Shown one piece after another: positions 1 through 9,291 of a stretch of DNA of 38,609 nt (position 1 is the first letter of the stretch; every line of letters starts with the position of its first letter). Source of the stretch: a bacterium (GTDB taxonomy: Bacteria > Bdellovibrionota_C > UBA2361 > SZUA-149); NCBI GenBank assembly GCA_030433295.1, contig JAUIMJ010000006.1:1-38609 (forward strand), in the 5' to 3' direction. The notes under the pieces were generated by a model that saw only the letters and a program-made list of their open reading frames with translations, was not told the origin of the DNA and ran no database searches. The translations under genes were made by a program, and so were the position numbers.

Positions 1-177
1 TTAGTGGAAAATTAGTCTGTTAGTGTAATACGGAAACTCTTGTTTCTCAAGACATACCCACACAATGTGGATTTAGTGGCGAGAGGGGATGACTGAGCAA
101 TGCAGAAAGCAAATAGCGACAAAAAAGGCGCACCACACACACTTCACAAGCCATGCGTATCAGGAGCTATAGTTCGC

Positions 178-2412
178 CTAGGACTCCAGTTCAACACCAC
201 CAGCGCTATTGACAAAAAGTACCCGCGGCAGCTCCCCGACGATATCCTCCATTCTCCTAAAGAATTCTCGACCTGCCCCTTTCTCCGGAGGCTGGAAGCC
301 AAAGATGACCACCGCAGCATCAGCTGAAGCCTTGTGAATTGTTTCCATGGTGTCGGTTGAGACAATCACAATAGGCTCTACTACTATTCTCGCGGCCGTA
401 GCTACTTCCATTATATGATCGCGGACTTCTGCACGACCTTCCTCACTTGCGACAATTCTTAAAACGCGGATGGTATTATCTCGCCACTCGGGATGGTTCT
501 TGAGCAAATGAGCCAGGGTTACCATAAGCTCACCATTTCCCTTTCCTCTCCACCACACATCAATTGAGCCACGCGGGGCTTCAAGCGTCAGCGTTCTCGT
601 TCCGCTTAACTCCTCATCACCCTCCCCATCCCTTCGATAATCGAGAAAACGCGTGCAGATAACGCTGCGCTTCATCCTTGTGATAAGCCGAAGATAGTGC
701 CCAAAGGGTTCAGCTGTTTCTTCATCATTCGGCCATCCCATCAGTACCGTATTCGCTCGCATTCCGCCGATACCGTGGCACTGCACAAGGGACTCGATAC
801 CGCGAGAGAGATCTTCCGCAACGACGATAGCCGGAAATGCCTGCAGACCCTGTCGCGCTATAAATTTCCTCAGCGTGCGTACATAACTCACTCGTCGCTC
901 AGCATGTTCCTCGAGACTACCGAGGACGACCTGCGCAATAGTCAACACTCCGTGCTTGGATGTAAGCCAGCTACCGCACATCGCAAGATGAGGGCGGGTG
1001 GTCGTACTTCCGGACAATGCCAGGACGTTGGGACGCCAATTCTTGGGATGATATGATTCGTCCTCAAGTCGGAGCAGACTTTTTCGAGCACGCTCAAACG
1101 CATAGCCACTCTGTAAGTCTCCCCAGTGAGCTTCGATCTCATGGCGCTTAATATAGCGATGCAAAAGGAATATGATGATAATCGCAACAATTGCCCAGAG
1201 GGAGTTGATGAGAAACATTACCCCGAGACAACCAAGCGCACCTGCGAGCGACTGCGTCCAGTGGCAGTAGCGGAACGTCGGCCTGTAACTCGGGTTTTTA
1301 GTCACTGCTTCGTAAAAGGTCGCAACATTGAGCAGCCCATAGGTAATCATAAAAAACATGGTGATAATCGGCGCTATCGCGTTTAGGTCACCCATCAGTA
1401 TACAAAGCTGCGCAACCAGAAAGGTCAGAACCACCGCTCTTCTCGGCTCGTTGTTTGAGCCACTACCCGCAGCAAAAAACTTCATCCCTGAGAAGATATT
1501 ATCCTTCGCAAGAGCCTGTAATATTCGGGGAGCACCCATCATAGAACCCAGTGCCGATGAAAGAGTCGCCGCAAAAACACCTGCGATAATCAGTGCCGGG
1601 ATAACAGAGATGTCCTTCATCACTAAACTGTTGTTGTTCAGCGTCTCATGGGAACTTGAGCCCGCCAGCAAAACGACCTGCAGCAGGTAAATTATCGCGG
1701 TGAAGAGAATCGAATAGAGTGTCCCCCGGGGTATTGAACGCGCCGGATTTGCGAGATCTCCCGACATGTTTGCGCCGGCCATGATGCCGGTAACGGCAGG
1801 GAAGAAGAGGGCAAACATGCTAAAAAAGCTTTCCCCCGACTCATATCGAGGTGCCATGTTGGCCTGTAGCGTTGCCAGACTGAAATCGCCGAGTGCCCCC
1901 AGCATAAAGCTCAGCACCGACAGCAAGAGTACGATCAAAATGTACGTCTGAATTTTAAGTGTCCAGCCAGCTCCCACGTATACGCAGACAAAGGTAACAA
2001 TATTTATGAAGGTCGCGACTGCGGTGAAATCCTGCGTAAACGAAGGGAATGCAGCGACAAAAGCTTCGGTAAATCCGATCACGTACATCGCAACAGAGAT
2101 TGCCTGAGCAAAGTAGAACACCACACCAATGGCACCACCGAACTCAACACCGAGACTTCGACTAATCAGATAATAGGCACCCCCACCCCTCACTCGGGTG
2201 TTAGTGGCAATAGCGGAAAGGGACAAAGTCGTGAGTGTGGTAATCGATTTTGAGACAATCACGATTATAATCGCATAGAGAAAACCCGATTGGCCGACAA
2301 CCTGCCCCACACGCAAGAACATAATTACGCCGAGTATCGTCAGGGTACACGGCGTAAAAACTCCATCAAAGGTTCCAAACTTACTGCTTTGGCTGTTTTT
2401 TGCTGAACTCAT
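178..2412 (-). CDS. Cation-chloride cotransporter-like APC-superfamily permease
   Basis: The 744-residue protein has an N-terminal half of about 12 membrane segments (roughly residues 20-440) and a soluble C-terminal half. Residues 13-36 match the start of the eukaryotic-type NKCC/KCC family: an FGTFDGVFTP motif, then a first helix ending GVIMFLRVGQVVGQ. An RGGGAYYLISR loop after helix 2 is also typical of the family. Family knowledge suggests electroneutral symport of Na+ or K+ with Cl-, but an amino-acid substrate cannot be excluded. The C-terminal 300 residues resemble the regulatory tail of such carriers, and the last part looks like a USP-type fold. The ATG at 2412 is used. It lies 94 bp after the phosphatase gene on the same strand, so co-transcription is possible. 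The family call is solid; the transported ions are inferred. Confidence 0.85.
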   Translation of the reverse strand: MSSAKNSQSSKFGTFDGVFTPCTLTILGVIMFLRVGQVVGQSGFLYAIIIVIVSKSITTLTTLSLSAIATNTRVRGGGAYYLISRSLGVEFGGAIGVVFYFAQAISVAMYVIGFTEAFVAAFPSFTQDFTAVATFINIVTFVCVYVGAGWTLKIQTYILIVLLLSVLSFMLGALGDFSLATLQANMAPRYESGESFFSMFALFFPAVTGIMAGANMSGDLANPARSIPRGTLYSILFTAIIYLLQVVLLAGSSSHETLNNNSLVMKDISVIPALIIAGVFAATLSSALGSMMGAPRILQALAKDNIFSGMKFFAAGSGSNNEPRRAVVLTFLVAQLCILMGDLNAIAPIITMFFMITYGLLNVATFYEAVTKNPSYRPTFRYCHWTQSLAGALGCLGVMFLINSLWAIVAIIIIFLLHRYIKRHEIEAHWGDLQSGYAFERARKSLLRLEDESYHPKNWRPNVLALSGSTTTRPHLAMCGSWLTSKHGVLTIAQVVLGSLEEHAERRVSYVRTLRKFIARQGLQAFPAIVVAEDLSRGIESLVQCHGIGGMRANTVLMGWPNDEETAEPFGHYLRLITRMKRSVICTRFLDYRRDGEGDEELSGTRTLTLEAPRGSIDVWWRGKGNGELMVTLAHLLKNHPEWRDNTIRVLRIVASEEGRAEVRDHIMEVATAARIVVEPIVIVSTDTMETIHKASADAAVVIFGFQPPEKGAGREFFRRMEDIVGELPRVLFVNSAGGVELES

Positions 2413-2506
2413 GACGTCTCGTTAAAAAAAGATCTTCCTGCTACTCGCTACGCATTCTGCTACGTTTCCGAATCGCAGCTAGTCTTGCGGCATCACCCAC
2501 GCACCG

Positions 2507-3172
2507 CTATTGACTCTCACCGCTGACATCGACCAAAAGATCAAGCGGATGATCAAGTATTCTCACAGCTCCGGCCTCAATTAAATCCTCCCGCGCCTGA
2601 AATCCCCAGGCAACACCTATCGGGCAGGCGTTTGCCCGCATCGCTGTTTGTATATCAACCACCGTATCACCAACAAACAGAATCCTCTCCTCAGGAATAG
2701 ACATTAGATTGGCTATCTCGTGCAGAGAAGCCGGATCTGGCTTCCTTGGGAAACCATCCCGTGCCCCGTAGACCGCCTCAAAGCTCCAATCGCCAAGCAG
2801 CTCTTCCACACAATGGAGGGTGAGTACATGCGGCTTGTTAGACAGGATTGCTACCTTACGGTCCTCCTCAACCAGTGCACTCAGGAGTTCCGGAATCCCA
2901 GGATACGGAACTGTCGTACGACAAGAGGAATCCTTGTACTGCTCAAAGAAGTCGCTGACACAGGACTCGATATACGAGTCGCTTCGGTAATCGGCCGGAA
3001 GGGCATTGAAGAGCAGGCGGCGAACACCATGACCAAGAAAGGCCTGATACGCCTCTGTGGGATGCGGTGAATGACCACGCTCCTTTAGAATAGCATTGAC
3101 CACGGCTGCGATATCACCAAGGGTGTTAAGCAAGGTGCCATCAAGGTCAAAAACTACCGCCTCGAATTTCAT
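2507..3172 (-). CDS. gph: HAD-family phosphatase, phosphoglycolate phosphatase-like
   Basis: The 221-residue protein has the haloacid dehalogenase motifs in order: DLDGTLLNT near the N-terminus (nucleophile and acid/base aspartates), SNKP in the middle (motif II), RKPDP (motif III lysine) and FVGDTVVDI (motif IV). The helical cap between motifs I and II and the overall length fit Gph/PGP-type subfamily IA enzymes, which remove 2-phosphoglycolate formed by DNA repair or oxygenase side reactions. Substrate specificity in this family cannot be read from sequence, so pyrophosphatase or another phosphatase activity remains possible. The start at 3172 is chosen over the longer frame because a GGAGG lies about 7 bases upstream and the MKFEAVVFDLDGT beginning is typical. 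It lies 126 bp downstream of the decahaem cytochrome gene. Confidence 0.82.
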   Translation of the reverse strand: MKFEAVVFDLDGTLLNTLGDIAAVVNAILKERGHSPHPTEAYQAFLGHGVRRLLFNALPADYRSDSYIESCVSDFFEQYKDSSCRTTVPYPGIPELLSALVEEDRKVAILSNKPHVLTLHCVEELLGDWSFEAVYGARDGFPRKPDPASLHEIANLMSIPEERILFVGDTVVDIQTAMRANACPIGVAWGFQAREDLIEAGAVRILDHPLDLLVDVSGESQ

Positions 3173-3298
3173 ACTCTGTCCTCCGAACCAAAAAATATTC
3201 TTCGTGCGTATACGACTACGCAGGCTTCTCACCGAGCTGGCAAGATAGTATCATGCGACCGCGCTGACTTCTATTCTCCGCCGACGTAACCAGGGAGA

Positions 3299-5407
3299 TC
3301 AATTATTTGGGGAACCTTTGGTCATTTGCTCATGAGCGGCACTTCCCAGATCTGTGACGTGATAATTGTGACACGACAGACAGGCAATCGGTGCCTTTCC
3401 GGAAACATGACATTCTGTACAGGTAGCTTTCTCGATATTCTTGAAACCGGAAACCCAGGTTCGGGGAGTCGCCGTGCTATCCTCTTCGTAATTACTCAAG
3501 TACTCAGCATCGCTGTCCCGCTTGTGACAGGCCTGACACTCTTCATCACTTCCCTTAATCTGATGGGGTCGATGAACGAAGTCAGTAATCGCGCGTGCCG
3601 CCGTCTCTGGGCGAAATGAATACCACTGCAGAACGGCAATACCGGCTTCTGTCTGAGCGACGCTATGACAGTAGCCACAGCGACCCGGAGCCGACTCTGC
3701 AGTAAGCGACTTAAAAAGCGTTCGGGCAAGCCCTTGCTTCGGCGCGGTTGAAGAGAGATCAATCCAATTTTTCACAAAGGAATCTTGGTGCCCCTGCGGT
3801 CGATAGAAAAGGGTAAAACCATCGAGATACCATCCGCCTGCGGACACGAGCTCCTCTTCCAGGACACCGGTGTCACGAACTGAGGTCACAGCACCCCGGC
3901 CACCTTTAGACGCCCCGGCTTTTCCGCTGCTGAATGACTGCAAGAAGGCATCTAAAGTTTTGCTATCTTTCACAACCGCGTCTTTCATTTCATCCCGTAT
4001 TCCAGGCATCCACCCTGCCAGAGCCTGATGGAGAAGACCGGGCGGGAGCCCCGCCACAAGGGAAACAGCCTGCTCGTCGTCGGTGAAGCCGGATAGGGTC
4101 TCAATCATCGCGGATTGACCTCGAGTCGCGAGATCGTAAAAGAGCTTCTTTGTCAGCCACACTACTTGCTGGGCAACGCGAAGCTGCTCGGGCGTCGCCT
4201 CACTGAGATCGTATAAATCAAGGCCACTGAGGATCGCGATATCGACGCCCATCTGCCCTATAATCATGGATTGAATCGGCGTCAATTCACCGTCCGCATC
4301 TTCTGGCCAAACGCCTACGGGAATACCTTTTGAACGCAGAGTCTCAATGTCAACTTCGGGCAGAGTAAGAAACGCTATACCGACTTCAGCGGCACCTTCT
4401 CCGCGGATCTCATCGTGATGGCATTCTGCACAGCCGGTTTCAAATGAACTGCTGAGCATAAGCATGCCCTTCTGATCTATCTGATGACAACTTTTGCACG
4501 AGGTTATCTCCTTGCCCTGCTCAGGCATGTGCTTTGTCAGGTGCGAGGTATGATCAAAAATGATGGGTGTTTTCTTTCGGTGCGGATACGCACTAAACTC
4601 TGGGTGCCCCTCGGCTAAACTTGTAAACTGTCTGGAGTGACAGGTTTGACATCTTCTGTCGTCAAGCTCTGATATGTTTGACAAGCGACCCTGATGTTCT
4701 TTGTGACAGAGCATGCAATCGAGAACTCCCTCGTTTGTCGAAGAGATATCAAGAGCGGCAGCGGCAACACGTAATGCAAGCGGAGCCTGAGGAATCGCAC
4801 CTCCCTCGGCATCCCAGGTCGCACGTACCGCCTCTAACTCCGCACTGCTGCGATTGTGCGCGGTAAGTGGAGAATCCCCCATCGGGTGACACGACAAACA
4901 CTTGTCACTGTCGTTCGGGGCTTCATCACTGAAGAGGAAGCGATGCATCCAGCCACCCAGACCATCACTACCCGCACTGTGGCACGAGGCACAGTCATCA
5001 CCAATATTTCCGTGTGCCCGAGAGACTTCACCCGGGGAAAACAGCGTTTTAGAATAGCGCCCACTTCCAAAGAGAAGAATCAACCCCAGGGTAATACCGA
5101 CCGCACGAAAGCAGATTCGGCGACGAAGGGATCGAGCTGTTCGACGAGGAACGCACGGGGGGAGAGGTTTAGAACACGTACCATCAACATTAGGACCCTC
5201 TTCACATGGCCCACCGTTTTCCTCTGATCGCGTACACGTCCAACTACCGCCGATGAGCCGAGGACTACACTCACAGGTTGCACGACACTCACCTTTCACT
5301 GAGGGTCCGAGGGGACAGGTTGTTCCTGAGCAACGACTCCCGCACTCCCACTCTACATGCGGACGCTCGTAACTGCTTGCACGATGTGAACGTTTAATAA
5401 ACCTCAC
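3299..5407 (-). CDS. Membrane-anchored decahaem cytochrome c with cytoplasmic Cys-rich head
   Basis: With a GTG start at 5407, just overlapping the TAG of the upstream cytochrome b gene, the protein has 702 residues. Residues 1-90 contain ten cysteines outside CxxCH motifs and end in an arginine-rich stretch. This is followed by one membrane helix (about 101-117), so the head should face the cytoplasm and the rest the periplasm. Ten CxxCH haem sites follow, with first cysteines near 139, 170, 231, 253, 304, 326, 577, 624, 663 and 676. A haem-free block of about 240 residues (335-575) separates six N-terminal from four C-terminal haems. The helix acts as an uncleaved anchor. The cysteine head could bind Fe-S or zinc and dock with the cytosolic ferredoxin subunit encoded upstream; that is inference. 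A role as quinone-independent or transmembrane electron carrier fits its place in the cluster. Confidence 0.88.
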   Translation of the reverse strand: MRFIKRSHRASSYERPHVEWECGSRCSGTTCPLGPSVKGECRATCECSPRLIGGSWTCTRSEENGGPCEEGPNVDGTCSKPLPPCVPRRTARSLRRRICFRAVGITLGLILLFGSGRYSKTLFSPGEVSRAHGNIGDDCASCHSAGSDGLGGWMHRFLFSDEAPNDSDKCLSCHPMGDSPLTAHNRSSAELEAVRATWDAEGGAIPQAPLALRVAAAALDISSTNEGVLDCMLCHKEHQGRLSNISELDDRRCQTCHSRQFTSLAEGHPEFSAYPHRKKTPIIFDHTSHLTKHMPEQGKEITSCKSCHQIDQKGMLMLSSSFETGCAECHHDEIRGEGAAEVGIAFLTLPEVDIETLRSKGIPVGVWPEDADGELTPIQSMIIGQMGVDIAILSGLDLYDLSEATPEQLRVAQQVVWLTKKLFYDLATRGQSAMIETLSGFTDDEQAVSLVAGLPPGLLHQALAGWMPGIRDEMKDAVVKDSKTLDAFLQSFSSGKAGASKGGRGAVTSVRDTGVLEEELVSAGGWYLDGFTLFYRPQGHQDSFVKNWIDLSSTAPKQGLARTLFKSLTAESAPGRCGYCHSVAQTEAGIAVLQWYSFRPETAARAITDFVHRPHQIKGSDEECQACHKRDSDAEYLSNYEEDSTATPRTWVSGFKNIEKATCTECHVSGKAPIACLSCHNYHVTDLGSAAHEQMTKGSPNN

Positions 5408-6228
5408 TACTCCAATCCCCCCGAAAACGAATACACCAGGACAACGTGGAGCAGAGAAAAGATTATTAACGCCAGGGTCAGCGGAACATGAAAAAATGGC
5501 CAATACTTCAGAATCAACTGGTGCACATAGGCATGATTAAGAGAATCTTTCTGTTCGATCAGCTCCTGAATTCGCTCTAATGCACGCTGCTCTGTACGAC
5601 TTACCGTCGCTTTCAGCGCGTCAACCTCATTGTTTATTCTCAAGAGATCTCTTCGTGATTCCATCAGGTGAGGCCATACCTTTGGCTCCGCAGAAAGAAA
5701 GGAAATCAAACGCTCTCGATACCACTTCGCCAGTATCTCCGACTCACTTTCTCTGACGGCATCTACGATCAAGCTCTCGATGCTCTCCTGAATCGAGCGA
5801 TTATATCGGGGAATTCTCTCAAAAAGAACCTCCGGCCCCCGAAGCGAAATCTTTCGAGGCAGTAGCCGCGAAACCAGGAGGCCAAATATTCCACTCAGCG
5901 TGACGAAAAGGAACACTCCGGCGAGTACCAGCTCAAAGTATCCATTTGGAAGCGCAAACTTTATATGACAGAGAAAAAAGAGGACGCCGACGAGACCAAG
6001 AGAATAGTGAAACCGCAACCAGGAAGATGCGCTCCCGATTGGTAAAAACGGCAGTCGTTTTCGCAGTCCGTATCCTGCCAGAAACAGGATGATAATAAAC
6101 AGCGTCCACCCGGAGCGCTTTTGCCCGGAAAGTAGCGTCGTGCCATAGACAGAATACGCCAGAAGAACGAAGGCTGAGATGCAGACCAAGGCGACAATCA
6201 TCGCAATGCGTCGTTGTACTCGCGTCAT
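5407..6228 (-). CDS. Bis-haem b-type membrane protein (ferric-reductase-like core)
   Basis: The 273-residue protein has five predicted membrane helices (about 8-28, 41-57, 74-92, 98-121 and 246-267). Helices 3 and 5 each carry two histidines exactly 14 residues apart (H74/H88 and H247/H261). This spacing is typical of two stacked b haems in ferric-reductase and YedZ-type membrane cytochromes. Between helices 4 and 5 lies a charged, coiled-coil-like domain (about 122-243), predicted cytoplasmic by the positive-inside rule. No FAD or NAD domain is present; the separate reductase encoded upstream could supply it. The start at 6228 overlaps the TGA of the upstream gene as ATGA, suggesting translational coupling. 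It probably carries electrons across the inner membrane to the decahaem protein. The family is not recognised beyond this geometry. Confidence 0.7.
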   Translation of the reverse strand: MTRVQRRIAMIVALVCISAFVLLAYSVYGTTLLSGQKRSGWTLFIIILFLAGYGLRKRLPFLPIGSASSWLRFHYSLGLVGVLFFLCHIKFALPNGYFELVLAGVFLFVTLSGIFGLLVSRLLPRKISLRGPEVLFERIPRYNRSIQESIESLIVDAVRESESEILAKWYRERLISFLSAEPKVWPHLMESRRDLLRINNEVDALKATVSRTEQRALERIQELIEQKDSLNHAYVHQLILKYWPFFHVPLTLALIIFSLLHVVLVYSFSGGLE

Positions 6229-8228
6229 GACTTTTTTACCCACTTTCGCAGCGTAGCAAAATCAGAAAGATCGACTCTCTTCAAGGCATCGTGGGGACAC
6301 GAACGCTCACATGCAGGTCCGCCCCATTGGTCTACGCACAGGTCGCACTTCGTCGCCTTCACAATCGGCTGCTGAGTAACAGGGTCGATATGAAACAAAC
6401 TCTCTTCATCACGGATAGCGACCATCCTGATATTGTCATAGGGGCAGCTATCCGCACAAACAGAACAACCAACACACGTCGCTTCGTTGATTACTATCTG
6501 CCCTCCCTCGGGATCCCGATGAATCGCTCCGGTCGGACATCCAAGCATGCAGACCGGATCGGAGCAGTGCATGCAGGAGTTCGCGATCATGTAATTCCGA
6601 AACTGTTTTCCGTGTCGGACGAATCGAGGATTCCCGTTGTGCACCGTGGCACAGGCGGTCACGCAGTCGTCACAGCGCACGCATCGATCCAGGTCGATCA
6701 TCATTATCGATGTTCCGTTGTTGAATCGATGCTCAACGAGAAACTCCAGAAGAGCCGGATCGACACTGTCGTCTTGCGCTTCACCGAAAGCAAATCGCTC
6801 TGCGCTGTTTTCAAGGTCAAACAACTGTGGGAGCTGGGATGTTTGCATCCTCGGGATAACCAGCTCTTCCAAAATCTGGGTGGGAACAATGAGAACATCC
6901 GTATACCCTATCGCACGAAGAGTCCTTTGATAGGGAATCGCTGAGTCGCTGCGCCAGCCATGAGCGATCTCCTGGAACCCATAGGTATCACCACGCCCAA
7001 GATAGCTTATTGTACGCTCACTTCCTCCGGTCGACTCACTCAGTCTTGCAAATCCAGATCGGATCAAAACCATCCCGTTGACGTAGTCACCCTCTCGAAG
7101 AATCACGGGCTCCTCAATAGCACGAGAAGTACCGTCCTCCGATATACGTTGCTTGTATGAACCATACCAGTCAAACTCACCGTAGGTTTCAAAGACCGTT
7201 GCTGCGACGACTTTATCTATCTCCTCCTCGGAGAGTGACTCAAACAGGCTGGTTTCCCGGATGTGAACTTTTAAACTTCTTTCACGGTAGTTCCTGTCAA
7301 TGTACTGCCTCAGCTGCGGTGAATAGCGCCGAAGGTCGCGCAGCCCCTGCCAGCGGATTTCAAGTAGGGTAACATCGCCTTCGGCAAACACCGTGGCTGC
7401 ACGAGGAGTTCGACCAAGTGCAGATATCTCACCGAACATTTCGCCCTCTGTGAGAACTGTGGTGTTAAACTCATCGAGCACATGGGGGACGTCCTGTAGA
7501 AAGACACGAGGCAACTTACCTTTGGACTCACGACGACCAAGAACGCGGGAACTCGACTGTTCAGAGCTCGCGCGAAGTTCGGGAATTAAACGATTAACAC
7601 GAGCCTGTGAGAAAAGAGCGGAAAGGCTTTTCCTGCTTTGACTTTTTCTCCCCAAAATCTCATCAGGAAGAGTATCAAGCACATAGCGGGTCGCCCCGGA
7701 AACTACAAAGTAGGCTGCGGTTCCGTAGTCACCTTCGCGCAACACGATATCACCGTCTTTGCAGCGAAGGAGCCTGCAATCGTTCTGTAGGATAGAGCGA
7801 AGTCTTCGGTTTCTGGGGAATGCATCCAGATCAATACTGGCAAACGGCTCCATTTTAAGGAGATGTTCCACATCGCCGTGTTCAATTGGGTCACCGAGAA
7901 AGTTTGTCCACTCTCCGGTTTCGCCGCGTTCAATAGGTGTCGCACTGGCTTCAAGCACTTCTACGATAAAACGCCCCACCCCGATTTTGTCGCCCACCTT
8001 TATCGTGTGAGCAGAGACCTCAATCGCATTGAGAAACGTTCCCTCGACGGAAGAGTCAATCAGATCGTATTCGGTTCCCTTATTGACTATGACTGCATGA
8101 AATCTCGATACCCCTTCACCACGCAAGCACACTTCACACGTGTCGATGCTTCCGAGAACAACTTCTCGCTGATCGAACTGATACTCGGCAGTGGTAGTAC
8201 CCTGCCATTGAACACGCAAGCGAAGCAT
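6225..8228 (-). CDS. FHA - cNMP-binding (x2) - four [4Fe-4S] ferredoxin fusion protein
   Basis: The 667-residue protein has no signal peptide or membrane segment, so it should be cytosolic. Residues 1-95 form an FHA-like domain with a VSRFHA phosphopeptide-binding motif. Residues about 129-320 are a cyclic-nucleotide-binding domain whose phosphate-binding cassette (GEISALGRTPRAATV, 262-280) is almost the protein kinase A consensus, interrupted by a 60-residue insertion. A second, degenerate cNMP-type domain spans about 328-460. Residues 505-650 are a DmsB/NrfC-like ferredoxin with four CxxC-type cluster motifs beginning at C516, C552, C585 and C628, enough for four [4Fe-4S] clusters. The start ATG directly follows the TAA of the tetrahaem cytochrome gene. 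It probably relays electrons between the NAD(P)H reductase and the membrane b/c cytochromes under control of a ligand or a phosphoprotein. The domain calls are strong; the role is inferred. Confidence 0.88.
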   Translation of the reverse strand: MLRLRVQWQGTTTAEYQFDQREVVLGSIDTCEVCLRGEGVSRFHAVIVNKGTEYDLIDSSVEGTFLNAIEVSAHTIKVGDKIGVGRFIVEVLEASATPIERGETGEWTNFLGDPIEHGDVEHLLKMEPFASIDLDAFPRNRRLRSILQNDCRLLRCKDGDIVLREGDYGTAAYFVVSGATRYVLDTLPDEILGRKSQSRKSLSALFSQARVNRLIPELRASSEQSSSRVLGRRESKGKLPRVFLQDVPHVLDEFNTTVLTEGEMFGEISALGRTPRAATVFAEGDVTLLEIRWQGLRDLRRYSPQLRQYIDRNYRERSLKVHIRETSLFESLSEEEIDKVVAATVFETYGEFDWYGSYKQRISEDGTSRAIEEPVILREGDYVNGMVLIRSGFARLSESTGGSERTISYLGRGDTYGFQEIAHGWRSDSAIPYQRTLRAIGYTDVLIVPTQILEELVIPRMQTSQLPQLFDLENSAERFAFGEAQDDSVDPALLEFLVEHRFNNGTSIMMIDLDRCVRCDDCVTACATVHNGNPRFVRHGKQFRNYMIANSCMHCSDPVCMLGCPTGAIHRDPEGGQIVINEATCVGCSVCADSCPYDNIRMVAIRDEESLFHIDPVTQQPIVKATKCDLCVDQWGGPACERSCPHDALKRVDLSDFATLRKWVKKS

Positions 8229-9245
8229 TTACTTAGACACTGTTCCTTTGTATGCATTTGGCTTCGGCAAGAGATCATCGAGAGCCCCCAGCGTTGCGCC
8301 GTCGGCATTTGACGCAAACTCCTCACCCAGCGCCTTAACCTTATCGGCAGCGATCAGGAGATTGCTGCGATTGTTAAGACTGAGCTTTACGGAGCGAATG
8401 ACATCAAGCATTTTTCTAATCTCGGGATGCTTAATACGCTTGCTTATCGCGAGAAGCTGCTTTGAGGAACGCTTTGCTCTCTTTGCCATCCCGATGGCGT
8501 ACTCCGCTTTTGTCGTAGACTCAGCTACACCACGAAGCGCGTACTCAAGATCAAGGGCTGCACCTACCACGTACAAGAGACGCTTTCGCTCTAATGGAAT
8601 CTCTACGTTTTCTTTTCCCTTCGAGTAGAAGACGTTGTGTAGCACTTCACCACTCAACCATGCCACCAGCTCGAAGTCGCTGCCGCTCGGGTGACCTCCC
8701 TTGTTTACCAGGCGCTCGTTCGGCGTGGTGTGGCAGCGATAACAGTTCTCCGCTATCTTATAGAGGTGATCTCTTCGAATCATTCCAGCAGCATCTACCG
8801 ACGCAAGACGTTTCTGCTTATGTTGTGGAGATTCGCTCTCCATGGTCGCCTCTGGTCCCCCATAGTTGGCGTGACTCTCCAGCCATTTTTCCGCGGGACC
8901 ATGACATGACTCACATGAAATACCCGCAATCGCTGACTCCGATCGGCCCTTTTTCTTCGCCGTATAATGGCAACTCATGCAAAGGTTTTCACTTTTGATT
9001 CGTTTTATGCCCAGTTTCTTGCTGATCGCTTTTGCCTCTTTACGGCGGTGTAGTTCCTTAAACGAGCGATAGTGGGCGGACTTTTTCCAGATGTCGACCT
9101 CCGCAGTGTGACACTCTCCACACTCCATCGGCCCGACAACATGCCTGGATAGATCTTGCGCAGCGCCGGGGGCGGCGACCAGAGCCGAGATCATTACTCC
9201 AACAAAAATCCCTTTCATTCCTATTTGCCTTTTTCGACTTTGCAT
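8229..9245 (-). CDS. Periplasmic tetrahaem cytochrome c (c554-like)
   Basis: The 338-residue protein has an N-terminal signal peptide with a likely cleavage after an APGAAQ segment near residue 30. There are four CxxCH haem sites with first cysteines at 42, 89, 111 and 168. Spacing and local sequence (ECGECH, ISCESCHGPAEKW) resemble the cytochrome c554 family, known for multihaem electron carriers in nitrogen and metal metabolism. The C-terminal 150 residues are helical and haem-free, with many lysines and arginines. Translation may start at 9245 or at the second ATG at 9218; the signal peptide works with either. The gene ends flush against the next start codon. A periplasmic shuttle between inner-membrane and outer-membrane cytochromes is the simplest role. 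Confidence 0.85.
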   Translation of the reverse strand: MQSRKRQIGMKGIFVGVMISALVAAPGAAQDLSRHVVGPMECGECHTAEVDIWKKSAHYRSFKELHRRKEAKAISKKLGIKRIKSENLCMSCHYTAKKKGRSESAIAGISCESCHGPAEKWLESHANYGGPEATMESESPQHKQKRLASVDAAGMIRRDHLYKIAENCYRCHTTPNERLVNKGGHPSGSDFELVAWLSGEVLHNVFYSKGKENVEIPLERKRLLYVVGAALDLEYALRGVAESTTKAEYAIGMAKRAKRSSKQLLAISKRIKHPEIRKMLDVIRSVKLSLNNRSNLLIAADKVKALGEEFASNADGATLGALDDLLPKPNAYKGTVSK

Positions 9246-9291
9246 ACGTTTTTAAACCTATCTCGAGGTGATATTCCGGATTAAGAAAATG

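Noticed and set aside
3299-5503. Longer start for the decahaem cytochrome (5503)
   Set aside because: It would overlap the membrane cytochrome b gene by 97 bases; the GTG at 5407 has a suitable upstream site and a natural TAGTG overlap.
6291-6944. Long plus-strand open frame (217 codons) opposite the ferredoxin fusion gene
   Set aside because: The minus strand has clear domain motifs throughout; the plus-strand product has no recognisable features.
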